Assembly: GCA_027943335.1 (NCBI GenBank)
Contig: BSBK01007724.1
Location: forward strand, 248,001-312,000
Source: Chamaecyparis obtusa
Lineage: Eukaryota > Streptophyta > Pinopsida > Cupressales > Cupressaceae
Direction: 5' to 3'
Length of the DNA stretch: 64,000 bases
The position numbers were made by a program, and so were the translations under genes. The notes beneath the pieces were generated by a model. It ran no database searches and had not been told where the DNA came from. It saw only the letters and a program-made list of their open reading frames with translations. Positions 48,585 to 60,279 of the stretch are shown here, piece after piece; positions within the stretch are counted from its first letter, which is position 1, and every line of letters starts with the position of its first letter.

Positions 48585-50067
48585 TGTAATGCCCCACCAG
48601 GGAGCCTAAGAGAAATAACCTAAACATGCAACTAAGTTTGCAAAATAATTTTATTTTCTTAAGTTTTAACAACCAATAACAATAATTTTTTACAATGCGG
48701 AAGCAATACAGTATAAAATACAACTTACATAGATTAAAACTCTCAAGGGTTCCTTGACATAGATTATGTAAGTATTCATTAATTAATTTAGATTAGATAT
48801 AATTACAAATCCCATGTATACAAATGAATGATAAATGAAACATCATATAGAAGAAAACATAAATACAACTGGTACCATAAGGTATCCATAATAATCCCCA
48901 TGCACTACACATGTCGCAGGGTATGTAATACAATAATAAAGTACAACATGATATCACCTAAAAAACTGATACAAGGATACAAAGAAACATAGAATAAGAA
49001 GGATAAGAACACAACTCCATCAATGAAGAACAAGAAGGATCAACTGCCACATGGATCATCCAACACTAGTACATGAATGTTAGAATCTCAAATGGTAAAA
49101 GAATCACTACCACCCGACCTCATGGAACCTAAATGGTCCACTCCCACTATGTTGAGGAGATAACAACAGATCCCACTCAGATAGAAAACATCAACAAAAC
49201 AAGCTAAGGAAGAGATCCTGAAAGCCTTCTAACTAAAAAGGTACAACAAGGTAAGACTTACTCAACTAGAGGCAACCAACATGCGTAGGAAACCTAAGAT
49301 GCATAAAGGGAAGTGTCATCACATGAGCCAACTCTAGGGTTATTCTGGTAGTCTCTCAAGACCCCAGTGCCCTAGTGACTTTGTGTGGTATCAGTAACCT
49401 CTCATGAAGACAAGGTACTAATTATGCCATATCCAGTCCATGTAAGCAGCAAGCATCTTCCCACTCCCATTGTAGTCAAAACTCAATGAGGAACGCAGGC
49501 ATGGGCGAGGCACAATATCTTATTAATTCATTTTAAACTCTCAATGTCATTAATTATCACTTATTAAGCCACTTGTAATAGGATATCTTGGTATCCACTT
49601 CTGGGCTCCGACAATAATTACAAGCCACTTCCTGCCTATACACTTAGATAACCTACCCTAGGACAAAGTCTCATAACCATGACACTCAAGTCAGCATAAT
49701 CTCATATAACCCAATCTGGTTCCTAAAGACAATAGGAACACATGACAATAATTTCCATCACAAAGCCATAGGGTTGGGTCACTTGATCAAATATCTCATA
49801 AGTATGCAAGACAAACAAACATAAACATTAACCCTAAACCCGCCTCTAGATAATGGCCTATTAGGCCAACATGTTAATTCCCCTTTAAGCCATAACACAG
49901 AAGACACGAATACAAAAGTGGCATTTAATAAAATCAACTAATTTGTAAGAAAATTTCATCACCAAAATTATTTTATTTAATAATCATTAACACAATATAA
50001 TTCCATGAAATAACTAAATCCCAATCCTAATAGATCGATTTATCACATTCACGAAATACAATATAAA

Positions 50068-50111
50068 TTCATAAATAATTCCATCCATAGATATATGGAT
50101 GGAATTATTTA

Positions 50112-50115
<4 letters not shown>
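50068..50115. repeat. perfect 21-bp inverted repeat with 6-nt loop
   Basis: Arms 50068-50088 and 50095-50115 are exact reverse complements around AGATAT; arm core ATAATTCCATCCAT. Confidence 0.95.

Positions 50116-50150
<35 letters not shown>
50114..50150. repeat. (AT)n microsatellite
   Basis: About 37 bp of AT directly after the foldback. Confidence 0.95.
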
Positions 50151-50152
<2 letters not shown>

Positions 50153-50367
50153 CATTAATAAACTTTTCCAAATTCTATTTGTAATACCTCCATTACAAAA
50201 ATTACAACCTTCATAATTAATAACATGCGAATCCTTTTTTTTAAAACAAAACCAATAATAATAATAAAAACTTTTATATTTAAAATATATAAAAATAAAT
50301 ATCATAACAAATTAATAATAAATAAAAATTATTAATGCAAACTTTTTTGGGGACTCGTGGGCCCACT

Positions 50368-50610
50368 GGTCTGTAGGCGACAGACCTAGGTACTACCGCA
50401 GTAGCCTCTAGGGACTATCGTCGGTAGCCTAGGGCCTATCAGCGAGAGTCCCTAAGGACTATCGTTGGTAGCCTAGGGCCTGTCGGTGATAGTCCCTAAG
50501 GACTGTCATGAACAGTCATAGACTATCATGTGACAGCCCCTAGGGACTGTTGATGGCAGCCATAGGCTATCATCGGCAACCCTTTGGGCTGTGCGGCCAA
50601 GGGAGGGTCG
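50368..50610. repeat. GC-rich cluster of short hairpins in J
   Basis: A 7-bp stem GGTCTGT/ACAGACC (50368-50386) is followed by two about 45-bp units of GGACTATCG...GTAGCCTAGGGCC... that end GAGAGTCC or GATAGTCC. GACTGT/ACAGTC (about 50501-50517) and further CTAGGGACTGT/GGCAGCC variants follow. The composition stands out from AT-rich surroundings. Confidence 0.75.
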
Positions 50611-51173
50611 GGGGTTTTAAACCTGCCTCCCCTTAAAATAATATAATAGTTTTATTTTATTTTATTTTTTATCTTTATTAAATTTTGTTTTAATTAAATT
50701 TAGTTTTAATTTATTAAATTTAAATTTATTTTAATTTAGATAAAAAAACCAGTAAATAAATATATATTTCCATATATATGTTTTTTTTTTTAAATAATAA
50801 ATTCCAAATCAATTTATTTCTACTATCACTGGTATTTGAACTTAATTTAATTTTAATTTAATTCTCTACAATGATTGAAACCCTAATCTCATCTGGGTTT
50901 TTTTTCAATTATATGTTTTTCTAAAGCGATGTTGACAATCCTGTTTGTCTAAACAACAATAAATTTGAATCTAGGGTTTTCATGTTTCCCTATAGATTTC
51001 ACAACCCTTCGAATCTTTTATTTAGATAGGTAAAAACTCCCAAAATAAATTGCATGCAAAATCACATTCTCTAAAAACTCAACAGGTAATAAACAACACA
51101 AAACTCCTCAAACATACAAATCTAGCAGGCATAAAGAAAACACTCTCTATAATTCCTACAAAGATTTGAAATA

Positions 51174-51174
51174 A

Positions 51175-51208
<34 letters not shown>
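51174..51208. repeat. (AAT)n microsatellite
   Basis: About 11 AAT units. Confidence 0.9.
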
Positions 51209-51885
51209 TCGAACCCTACCTCAATCCCAAATTATACAGATTTATTGATGCCTAGAATGAAGATAAAATCCAAGCTACCAAAATAATTGCTCCCAAAATC
51301 CACCTTTGCCAAAATCTCTCAAAACCTATGTGTTGAGAGTAATGGCTAAACCCACCACATATAGGAATTACCATCCACATGCAAGAGTTCGAACTCGACT
51401 CCAAAAATCTTTGCATAAAAATAAACTCTAATTTTCAGTTCAATTTCAATTGAACTAAAGTCTCTCCTCCACTTTGCCTTTTGTTGAAAACACTTAACCA
51501 GAATTAACTAATACCTTTAATTTAATTTAATCAAATTTGATTGTGCAACTTAATGCATTCAACTAATTAAAATAAAACATTTTGTCTAAAATAATTTCCA
51601 CATGCTAAATTAATTCTTAAATTAACACACATTTTAATTGAAAAAGGTTAAATTTACAATTACATAATTCTAAGGTGAATGTATTTAATTAATTCTCATT
51701 AATTAAATACTTCTACCATACAATAAACTTTAAAATAATAATTAAACTAAATAATTATATTTAATTAATTTCCAGTTAAATAATATCTCATAGCTAAAAA
51801 TAGCAAGGATCTAATTATAGAAATAACACCAATAACCACAAATCAAAATAATCAAAAAGACCTAGGGACCCACATTCATACTCAA

Positions 51886-51999
51886 GAATAGGGATATAAA
51901 CTCATGTCAACTGGATGAGTTTAAAAGGGTAGGATATCATAAGAACAGGGATATAAACTCATGTCAACTGGATGAGTTTAAAAGGGTAGGATATCATAA
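51886..51999. repeat. 57-bp tandem duplication
   Basis: Two nearly identical units, 51886-51942 and 51943-51999, each with GGGATATAAACTCATG and ending GATATCATAA; one base differs at the start. A recent duplication. Confidence 0.95.
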
Positions 52000-52553
52000 T
52001 CTTGTCGACTATTTGAGGACAATATTGTGGCTTAGGTTAGGATTTGGAACTAAATATTATCTCCCCTCTTTTATCATTGAGACTAGTGATAGGGCACACT
52101 CATCTTGGCAATTTATGGAAGTTGATGCCCAGTACCTACAAATCTGCATAAAAGACCAGCATGTGCATATATGTATAGAATATAACAAACAATGGTGGGG
52201 ATCAGTCGATCATGTGGATCTCGCAAGCAAGCAACTACGACTTCATCCCTCAACCACATCAAGCACATCAAACATAAATATAAAAGTATACATGAACACC
52301 ATACACATGCAAGTATGGGGTAAGTATAATCATCATCATAAATATCATTTTGAAACAAGTACAACATTATCATAACTAACAACATATAACTAAATCAATA
52401 TAACCATCATAAACATCGATTTATTAAAATTCACCATGTAACTTGTCATACATCTAAAATCATAATAAAATTGAAATATCAACACACACATAAAAGTGGC
52501 CTAAAAGAGTTTGGCAATAATAATAGAAAAATAAACTATGGAGGGGCACTACA

Positions 52554-52558
52554 CTTAA
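52554..52558. repeat. target-site duplication of J, right
   Basis: CTTAA; see 48580-48584. Confidence 0.8.
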
Positions 52559-52753
52559 TTCAAAAATATTTCCTCCTTCCAACATAACGTTGGCTCCAAT
52601 TTCTATGCATATTTTCCATTTTCCATCCATTCATAATTCATTTCCTCCTAGGTCCTTTTTTTATGCATTTTACATTTTGGGATTTGCCTTGATTTCCCAA
52701 CAAACAAAGCCTTGTAGATCCCTCACTTAGCACACAACCCTAGGTCCCAAACT
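52559..52753 (+). repeat. 3' LTR of element I, second piece
   Basis: U3-like sequence between solo LTRs J and L. Assigned by position only. Confidence 0.35.
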
Positions 52754-54282
52754 TGTTAGAATAATTTTAGAATAACTGAGAGGAGGGGTGAATCAGTTAT
52801 CCTTGGGTCCAAATATACCAATTGACCTTTCTAGCTCTTCAACAAACTTGGATCTAATCAGCAATTCACTCAGTCTCTATAGAATATATCAATAAAATAA
52901 AACTTGAAGTCCACTGTCCAAAAGTAGTCAACTTTCAAAATATAAAGCTTTCAACAGCATTCACATCAAACATCATTCACATAAGTATAACATTAGGATT
53001 TAACGTAGAAACCCAATTTGGAAAAAACCACCAGTAACATGCTACTAATTTTTTACTCTTCTGAAGTGAGCTTTTTGAGAAGCCATCCTTGTTAAAGGTT
53101 TACAACACACATTGTTAGTTGTGACCATGTTAAAGAATTTAATCACCCTATTAAGATTAGTCTGGTTAGAGGGCTTAAGAACATTCCATTAGAATGTCAC
53201 CTTGATTAAAGGGTTTACAAAAATGACTGTTAGGTCAACCTTGATTAAAGGATTTTGACTAATACAATGGTTACAAAGTAACAGTAGGTTCTGATCTAAA
53301 ATATACAACTCACTTTGCAAATATAGATCCAATGCACTTATATGTTGATTCGCTGACTTACCTTTATTTCCATCTCCATTTTTTATATTCTCAGAATTCT
53401 CTTCAAGAAATCACCTCAACTTTGTTTAGTTCTTCATAGCTTCATCTTAGCCTTCTTCTTAGATTCATTAGTCAATAACATCAACCTCTTCCACACTCTA
53501 CATAACATCACTATTAGGTCATCCTTATACCTCCTTGATTAGGTATATTAATATTTTTTCGCTTAATCTCTTTTGTAGATCTTAGGTTTAGGTCAGATTC
53601 ATCGAATCCTTCCATCATTTTATTCTCCTCCTTTTCCTTCTAGATACATCTTCAAACTTCTTCTTGAAACCATAAGAAAATGGTTTAACATGCATTAAAT
53701 GCTCCATATCATTCATTAATAATGTCAACACATTTTACATATCCCAAGAATTCAACTATGTCGGCTGGGATTCTCAATTCTTTCACAAACTATAAATTAC
53801 TGACACTCAGTCAATATTGTTTTCATCTCCTCGGTCATTACTAGATATCTTGGTCATTGCTAAAACTTTCCTTCTCGGAAAATACTGTCTTTTCTTGGTA
53901 AATTATTTGTTGCTTGAAAATTATTGATGCTCGGTCGACACTAAATTTTCTTAGCTTATACTAGCACTCAGTCGACACTAGCATCACTCGGCTTAAACTA
54001 AATTTCTTCACTTTTGCTTGGTTAAGCCTATGTTTCTAGTCTTTCTTCTTCACTTAATGTTAAATATAAACAACACATTACCTTGTCAATGTGCCAACTA
54101 ATCAAGTACCCTCTGAAGTATCACATTACTCAACCTTTCATTAGGTCCTCTTGTTATCTCTTCTTTTCAAATCCTCTTCATCAATCAAAAGATGTGGTAC
54201 TCTACTAGACAGCAATTGTCTTACTAGTTAAGGTTTGACATCAATGATAATACAACAATTGTTTCAATTGTAGTTTCCAACA
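52754..54282 (-). repeat. element L: copia solo LTR (1529 bp)
   Basis: Starts TGTTAGAATAATTTTAG with AACTGAGAGGAGGGGTGAAT, and ends TTTCCAACA. The left end mirrors the right end of LTR M (62398-63709) in reverse complement, and minus-strand CATTGATGTCAAA near the other end also matches M. Flanks AAACT and GGACT agree only partly. No internal region is attached. Confidence 0.6.
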
Positions 54283-54655
54283 GGACTATCCTTGAAAAAG
54301 TATGCATGACAAGGCTGACTTAGGTCAGCTTTGTCCTAGGGATTTTTCATTTAGTAGGCTCTCAGCCCAATGTGAGGTTGTTTCCCCTAGGTTTTTAATC
54401 AAGGTTGGCCTTTAAAAATACAAGCCTCGAAATGTGTATAAAAGGAGGCCTCTTCCTCTCATTTTGACATTCATTATCTACTAGTTTTCAATCTCATCTC
54501 CATGTGCACATTATTAAGAAATTTATTGTGCATTAAATATTCAAGGAAAGTAATAAATCATTCATTAAATGCATTGATCACCAAGAATTCAAGAATTCAA
54601 GTTCATTCATACATGCAAAATCATTTCCTTCTATAGATCTATCTCTTTGATGTGA
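54283..54655 (+). repeat. 3' LTR of element I, third piece
   Basis: Carries the family TATA box at 54437 and GGCCTCTTCCTCTCATTTT, then about 200 bp collinear with 22046-22230, up to GATCTATCTCTTT, where it stops. Confidence 0.65.
54437..54445 (+). promoter_or_regulatory. LTR TATA box, element I 3' LTR
   Basis: TATAAAAGG, same context as 22029 and 5805. Confidence 0.6.
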
Positions 54656-56086
54656 TCACTCAAGGAGCCTAGATACTTGGTTAGGATCACCAAGATTCCT
54701 AACCCTCCAATTCCCTAATAGCTTGATTAGGGACTTCACAAGGCTTCACCTTGTCCTCCTAAGGACTCTCTCTAGGGCCTTCACTCCTTCAATTTCTCAC
54801 TTCACTCCTTGGCAACCCATCATAGATTTAAGGTTCTTTCCCATCATTGCCTAATCTCAGGCCAATTACTTCTTACCTCCTTAGAAATTTGATGACTCTT
54901 GCATAGGTGTGGAGGTTGTCACTTTTTTTTTGTTTCACTTCTTGATCCAATTGATCAAGGTCTCTACTTTTCCTTCTTACTGATCTCCTCAAAAATCTAT
55001 GTTTTGTCGTTGTAGCCCTAGAGCCCCAATTAGGCTTCCTAGTCCAGGTTTTTAGGAATTTCTCCAAAATATTCCCAAAGGTTACACCAAGATGGTTTTG
55101 GATTATTTTTACCTATGTCATTTTATCAAGGATTTTTTGGGTCTTGGGGTCTCAAGCCTCCGTACATTTCCCTAACACAAAATGGAGGGTTTTACAAGGG
55201 TTTCAAAGGCTTCTAGGTACTCACTACTTAAGGTAAGATTAGATTGATTTAATGGATTGATCAAGCTCTTAGATCTCCATATTGAAACTTTTCAATCCTC
55301 TTCTTGGTCTCCAAATCCTTGGATTATCATTTTCAAGTCAGCCTTGCAAGTAAAAACAAGTTTACACTTCCTTGTCCCTAGTCGGTCAATGACAGTGCTC
55401 GCCTAGCGAAAGGTCTTAAAATTGGCCATTCCACTTTCCAGGCCTCCACCAAAGTTATTTACACTATTCATTGGCTCCTCTACCTTTCCCCAACTATCCA
55501 TGATGAACACATGGTATGGTTTCATGGAGGAGCCATGTTTCTTCTCTAAACTATTTACAGGCCAGTGAACTGGCAAACAAAAAATATTTAATCTAAGACT
55601 AACAAGACACCTACAAAAAACTCAAAATGATAAAGAATGGAAAGGAAACACAAAATTTGGATTGTATCCTTCTTTTCCAAACAAAAATAATTACAAAGGA
55701 TGTTATTATTACATCAAAGTCTCGGACTGTGTCCACAAAACAAGTAACAGTGCTCAAAATTGCTTAAACCATAAATACATAAAGATGCTAACCTCAGGAT
55801 TGGATCTTATTAGAGCTTATATAGATTCTATTTTTGAGGTCTATGGTGTTTAGGACCCATTATGACCTAATATCTTGGTTGGTCATTTTAGGACAAAATT
55901 TTCATGCAACTTTTGCAAAGTTGCAAAAGTTGTCATGACAACTTCTTACCAACTTTTGATAAATTGCTCCTAGCATTTGTCAAACCTCAAAAAGACTCAA
56001 ATGAAGCTCAAATAATCTATCTAAAACCATTTGAGGTCATTTTAGACCAAAACTGAACATTTTAACCATGTTTCCATATTAGTACC
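54656..56086. other. unassigned repeat-like sequence, no gene
   Basis: Replaces the expected continuation of the gypsy LTR after 54655, so it is probably another insertion. A minus-strand open frame (54873-55067) is short and Lys/Arg-rich with no recognisable motif. A 10-bp perfect hairpin (CAACTTTTGC/GCAAAAGTTG, 55907-55932) lies near the right end. Confidence 0.35.
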
Positions 56087-59000
56087 TGTTACCATATTTT
56101 TACTCATTTTTTGGATTGCTGACCTAATTACTAGATGAGGCTACAATACCCTACTTTGCATTATTAGATGATCTTATTTAAATTTGTGTTCATTTCAGAA
56201 AAGATACATGTAAAGGAAAATAAATTTTTGCATCTAGAGATTACATGTATATATATGCCAAATGTCTTGTATGTATTGTAATAAGGAAAGAACTAAAAAA
56301 TAAAATCATTTGAGCTCACACAGGCCATGAGCATAGCCAACTTTCAAAAGAGCATAAATGAATACAGACATACACAAAGTGGATGAACATAAGTGTAAGG
56401 GTATAATACATTTCTTGAGGTGATAAAAAGTTGATCTGAGGTTGAATCTAGTGTGCTCTTGTATGATCCAAAACCTGCAAAGAAAAGAGAGATGGGGGTT
56501 AGATCCAAAAGATCTAAGGAATGAAAGATATCCTACAACTTACCTTCATCTATAATCATGCATGAGTATAGTCCGACATACACTTCAAAAAGAGCTATGC
56601 TATAGGGCATGTGAACTCAGTGGAATGCTATAGGAAGCAAAGAGATACCATGTTTTCACTAACTTGTTTGTTCCATGTCCAAATGAGAAGACACTTTGAC
56701 ATGGTAGCATGCTCTCACCCATATAGTACTAGTACTGGGAGGATGGTTGAACCATAAAAAGGCCATCCTTAAAGTACTACTGTTGTCTAGACAACAATAG
56801 TATTAAGGTGCTGGAACCAAAATGAATGATGTTGCCCGGTGATGTGGGCTCTATTAGAAAAAATCTAAAGTTTCCTTGATAGAAACCACATCACAGGCCA
56901 AGAGAACCCATGATCACCATCACTAATCCAAAAATGATGAGAGAAGCAATCAGAATAAGCAATATCAATGGTGCATTTAGAGATCATGAAGATAGAATAA
57001 TGAAGCATGAAAGCATGAAAGCAGACAACAGAAATCAACACTCAAAAAGGGAAGTAAATGGATGCATAAACACATGATGAATCACTATTGTGTCTATATT
57101 ATCCAAACAATGCAACAATAACACTAGATGTTGTTGTTTCATCTAGTGTTGTTGTGACATCATGATGCACCCACAATAGCCATCCACCATGCTCATTAGC
57201 ATATGATTCATGATCCAGCACTAGCAATAGAAAGGGCATACATCATCAAATCAAATCATTATGGAGAAAAAGGTACAAGTCTTCACACAGTTCTATCTCA
57301 TAGTCATGGCATGAAGTACGTTTAAATCTGTATTTTGAGGTAAGGAAAGAAGCTATAGATAAAATAATGACTACATGATACAAAGTGGTAAAAATCTAAT
57401 AAAGTATTGATCTTCCACATTTTATGTGCTTTGACATAATAAAAAATTTAAAATCATAATGAAGTAATAATGCATTAATGAGTAGCTATGGTTAAAAGGT
57501 GAACAATAACAAATGATCAAACCAAAAGAATAATAGTCAAGAAGGGTATAGTCTCTAAGGAACACCAACAAATACCATGGCAATAGAAAAATGCCAGGCA
57601 TTTGGGTCCTCAATCAAGCATAGTATCCATAGAACAGTCATGTCAAATCCAATAGATATGTGGTGCAAACATTAGTGCCAAGTATCCAGTAGTGCCAAGT
57701 TCAAGAAATGAGTAGTGGTGGATCATTAAATATGATGTCATCATAGAAAATGGAGAAAATGCCAAGACTGGGCCCTCAATTCCTATAAAAAATACATTCA
57801 TGATGCCCCATGATGCTCATGGATTCTCAAAGGTTCATGAATAGTGAGGGAATGATGTCAAGCAATACAATGATGCCCAGCTTGTGAACATTAATTAGAA
57901 CAACATGGAAAAGATACCCATCACTTCATGGGCTATATAAACCAGTGAGTTAACATATCCAAATTCACAGCTTGTTCATGTGATCTAAAAAAATGAGCAT
58001 ATCATAGAATACAACATCATAGTGATAGAAGAAAGACCAAGGCTCATGGGCCTTAAGCAATTTAAAGCAGCTGGCATACCATAATAAATAGCATGCAACA
58101 TCAAAATATTGATGCCAAAGATCTCAGCTCATTGGCCTTTGACAACATCAAATTAAAGATGCCCTAGCTTAATATCTCTTGGGCTCCAAAGGACAGTAAG
58201 CACTAGTAAAACTATGCGACTGCAATGTTGAAATCAAAACAATGACAAAAATTAAAACAATGATGCCCCAAATTATTGTTAATAGGTTGTGATCCAATCA
58301 AACAAATAGAAATCAATCTCAAAACTATGGGCTCCATGAATCAAAGAGCATCAATAGATAAATGAACAAAACTCAAGCTCATGGTTTATACAATGCCAGT
58401 CATTAACAATAAACAACATAACAGTGTGTATCAATAAAGAGGATGAAACACAACAGAGATGTTGCAATGTTATGGCTCATGGGTTGAGGTCCAATCAAAC
58501 AATGGATTCAAACACTCAAGCTCACATGTTATGAGCAAAATCATGAGATATAATGCAATAAATACCATCACTCGAATGATCAAAGCTTGATGCTCTAGAA
58601 GCTTGAGCCTCTCAAAAACAATTAGTAAACAAGTATGTAATACATGGATGCCCAGATTTAAAAATCATAGCCCCAAAGATTGGATATAGTGAACTTAACA
58701 TATAAGGGGATGCCTTATTTTAAGCATGGGTTGTGCATGAAGGAGAAAATAACAATTAAATTGTGTCATTGATCATAGCATAAACATCAAGAAATGTAGA
58801 GAACATCATAACAGTGCTCAACAAATGCAGAGGAGATTCAAATGAAATCCAAAGTGCCTACCATGATGCCCTGAAGATCAAAAGGCCAAGAAGTTTCCAA
58901 TCCGAGCTCATGATCACAAAAGAAGAAGGTCGAGTTCAAAGACTGGCAACTTTCCCTAATTTGCTAACAGTGAAGGATAGATGTTTTTGGCATCTTCCAT

Positions 59001-60083
59001 TCTTTCTTTGGATTGGTTTCTTTTTAAAAGTTTGATTAATAATTTTTCCCCTTTTGGGTTGAGAATTTATCCTTATTAATTAAACATCTTTAAAAACACA
59101 AACATATTCTGTTCATTATAGGTGGATTTAATTTAAAGGATTTAAATTTTATTTAAATATGTTTTCCCCTTTTTAAACTTGGGTTGAGAACTATTTATTA
59201 ACATAGTAAATTAAATGTTTTAAATCCACATCATTTATAAAGCATGATTTAGGGGGATAGGATAGATTAAATTCTTATCTTTTTTAAGGATTTCACCTTC
59301 CCACCTACCCCTACATATCCAGGAGTCTGACATTCGGATTTGAGAGGCATCTTTCACAGGCCCTAAATGCAGATTTTTTTTCCATTTTTGGTGAGGTTGA
59401 GGGTCACAAATGAAGATTCTTAAGTTTTCTTTATATACCTCTGACTTAGGTGATTGAGGGAGTTCACCCATTCTATCTCATTTTGAGATTTGAATGTATG
59501 TAGCTCTGGAGAAGCAAAGTGTACTTTGGCTCCTTTCAATTTAATGCATATCAATTATCCTTCTTGTTCCTATAGTTTTCTAAGGTGTTTAGTGGGTCTT
59601 ATATGAATGTTATTATGATTAAGATTAGTCCTTTACTTCATATATTGTTCATTTAGATGCTCATAAACACTTTTTATTTCCTAAAGTACTAATTTGTGTG
59701 TATTTGAAAGTATTTGGGGTTGTGGAATTCATTTTCCCTCCTTATTGACAACTAGAACCTTATTATTTCTAAGGGAAAAATCAGAATTAGGGAGAGGTTG
59801 TGATGCTTAGGTTATGTTTGAATTCCATTGTGAGTTTGTTTGCATTTTGTGGATCTATCCAAGTTTGGTGAATCACCTAGGTTCAGTTTCAGTCATTTAA
59901 TTTCATTCACTCTCTCCCTTTTCTTCATAAACTTAGTCAAGTTTCAAGGTGATTCAAGGGAAAGTCAGCCCCTAATCTAGAGGTCTACTTTCTAATAGGT
60001 TACCCATAGCCTTAAATTAGCCCCATGTTTCACAAGATTACTAGGTTCACACTTAGCTTATTCAGGTGCAATCCTTGGTGAAA
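56087..60083 (+). repeat. possible 4-kb LTR of element P
   Basis: It starts TGTTACCATATTTTTACT, which recurs at 63983-64000. At 60086 a TGACATGCCTAGTGGGATAG segment resembles the TGGCAYGCC-GTGGGA primer-site context of plant gypsy elements, so 56087-60083 would be the 5' LTR. A TATATAA at 57934 is one possible promoter. No coding frame is present. The LTR reading is inference, since the second copy lies outside the window. Confidence 0.3.
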
Positions 60084-60085
60084 AT

Positions 60086-60105
60086 AGTTTTTGACATGCC
60101 TAGTG
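60086..60105 (+). other. primer-binding-site-like sequence of P
   Basis: TGACATGCCTAGTGGGATAG, one or two changes from the usual TGGCATGCC...GTGGGA form. Confidence 0.4.
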
Positions 60106-60279
60106 GGATAGTAATGTTTCCCAGCATTCACTGAGATTTTGGTGTGATCCTTAATGCAATCAGCCTTTAGAGGTAGTTTGTTCCAAACACCATGGTGACT
60201 TTGAGAAAAATCTACTGGTTTAAGCAGTCCAAGTGCTAGTAAGTTTCATAAAATACCCTTTTTACCAGCTCATTTGATG

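Larger units (their letters stand above)
48585..52553. mobile_element. element J: 3969-bp solo LTR
   Basis: It begins TGTAATGCCCCACC and ends GGGGCACTACA; the ends form an imperfect inverted repeat (TGTARTGCCCC). It is flanked by a perfect CTTAA duplication. There is no internal direct repeat of the ends, no pol motif and no coding frame, so a solo LTR left by LTR-LTR recombination fits best. TG(T)NANGCCCC-type ends occur in many plant gypsy LTRs. It contains a 21-bp foldback, an AT and an AAT microsatellite, a GC-rich hairpin cluster and a 57-bp tandem duplication. Orientation is not known. Confidence 0.7.

Noticed and set aside
48585..52553. Element J as a DNA transposon because of its inverted ends
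   Set aside because: A 5-bp duplication and TG...CA ends fit an LTR. CACTA, hAT and Harbinger elements have other ends or duplication lengths.
54873..55067. 64-codon Arg/Lys-rich minus-strand frame
   Set aside because: Short, no motif, no conserved neighbour.
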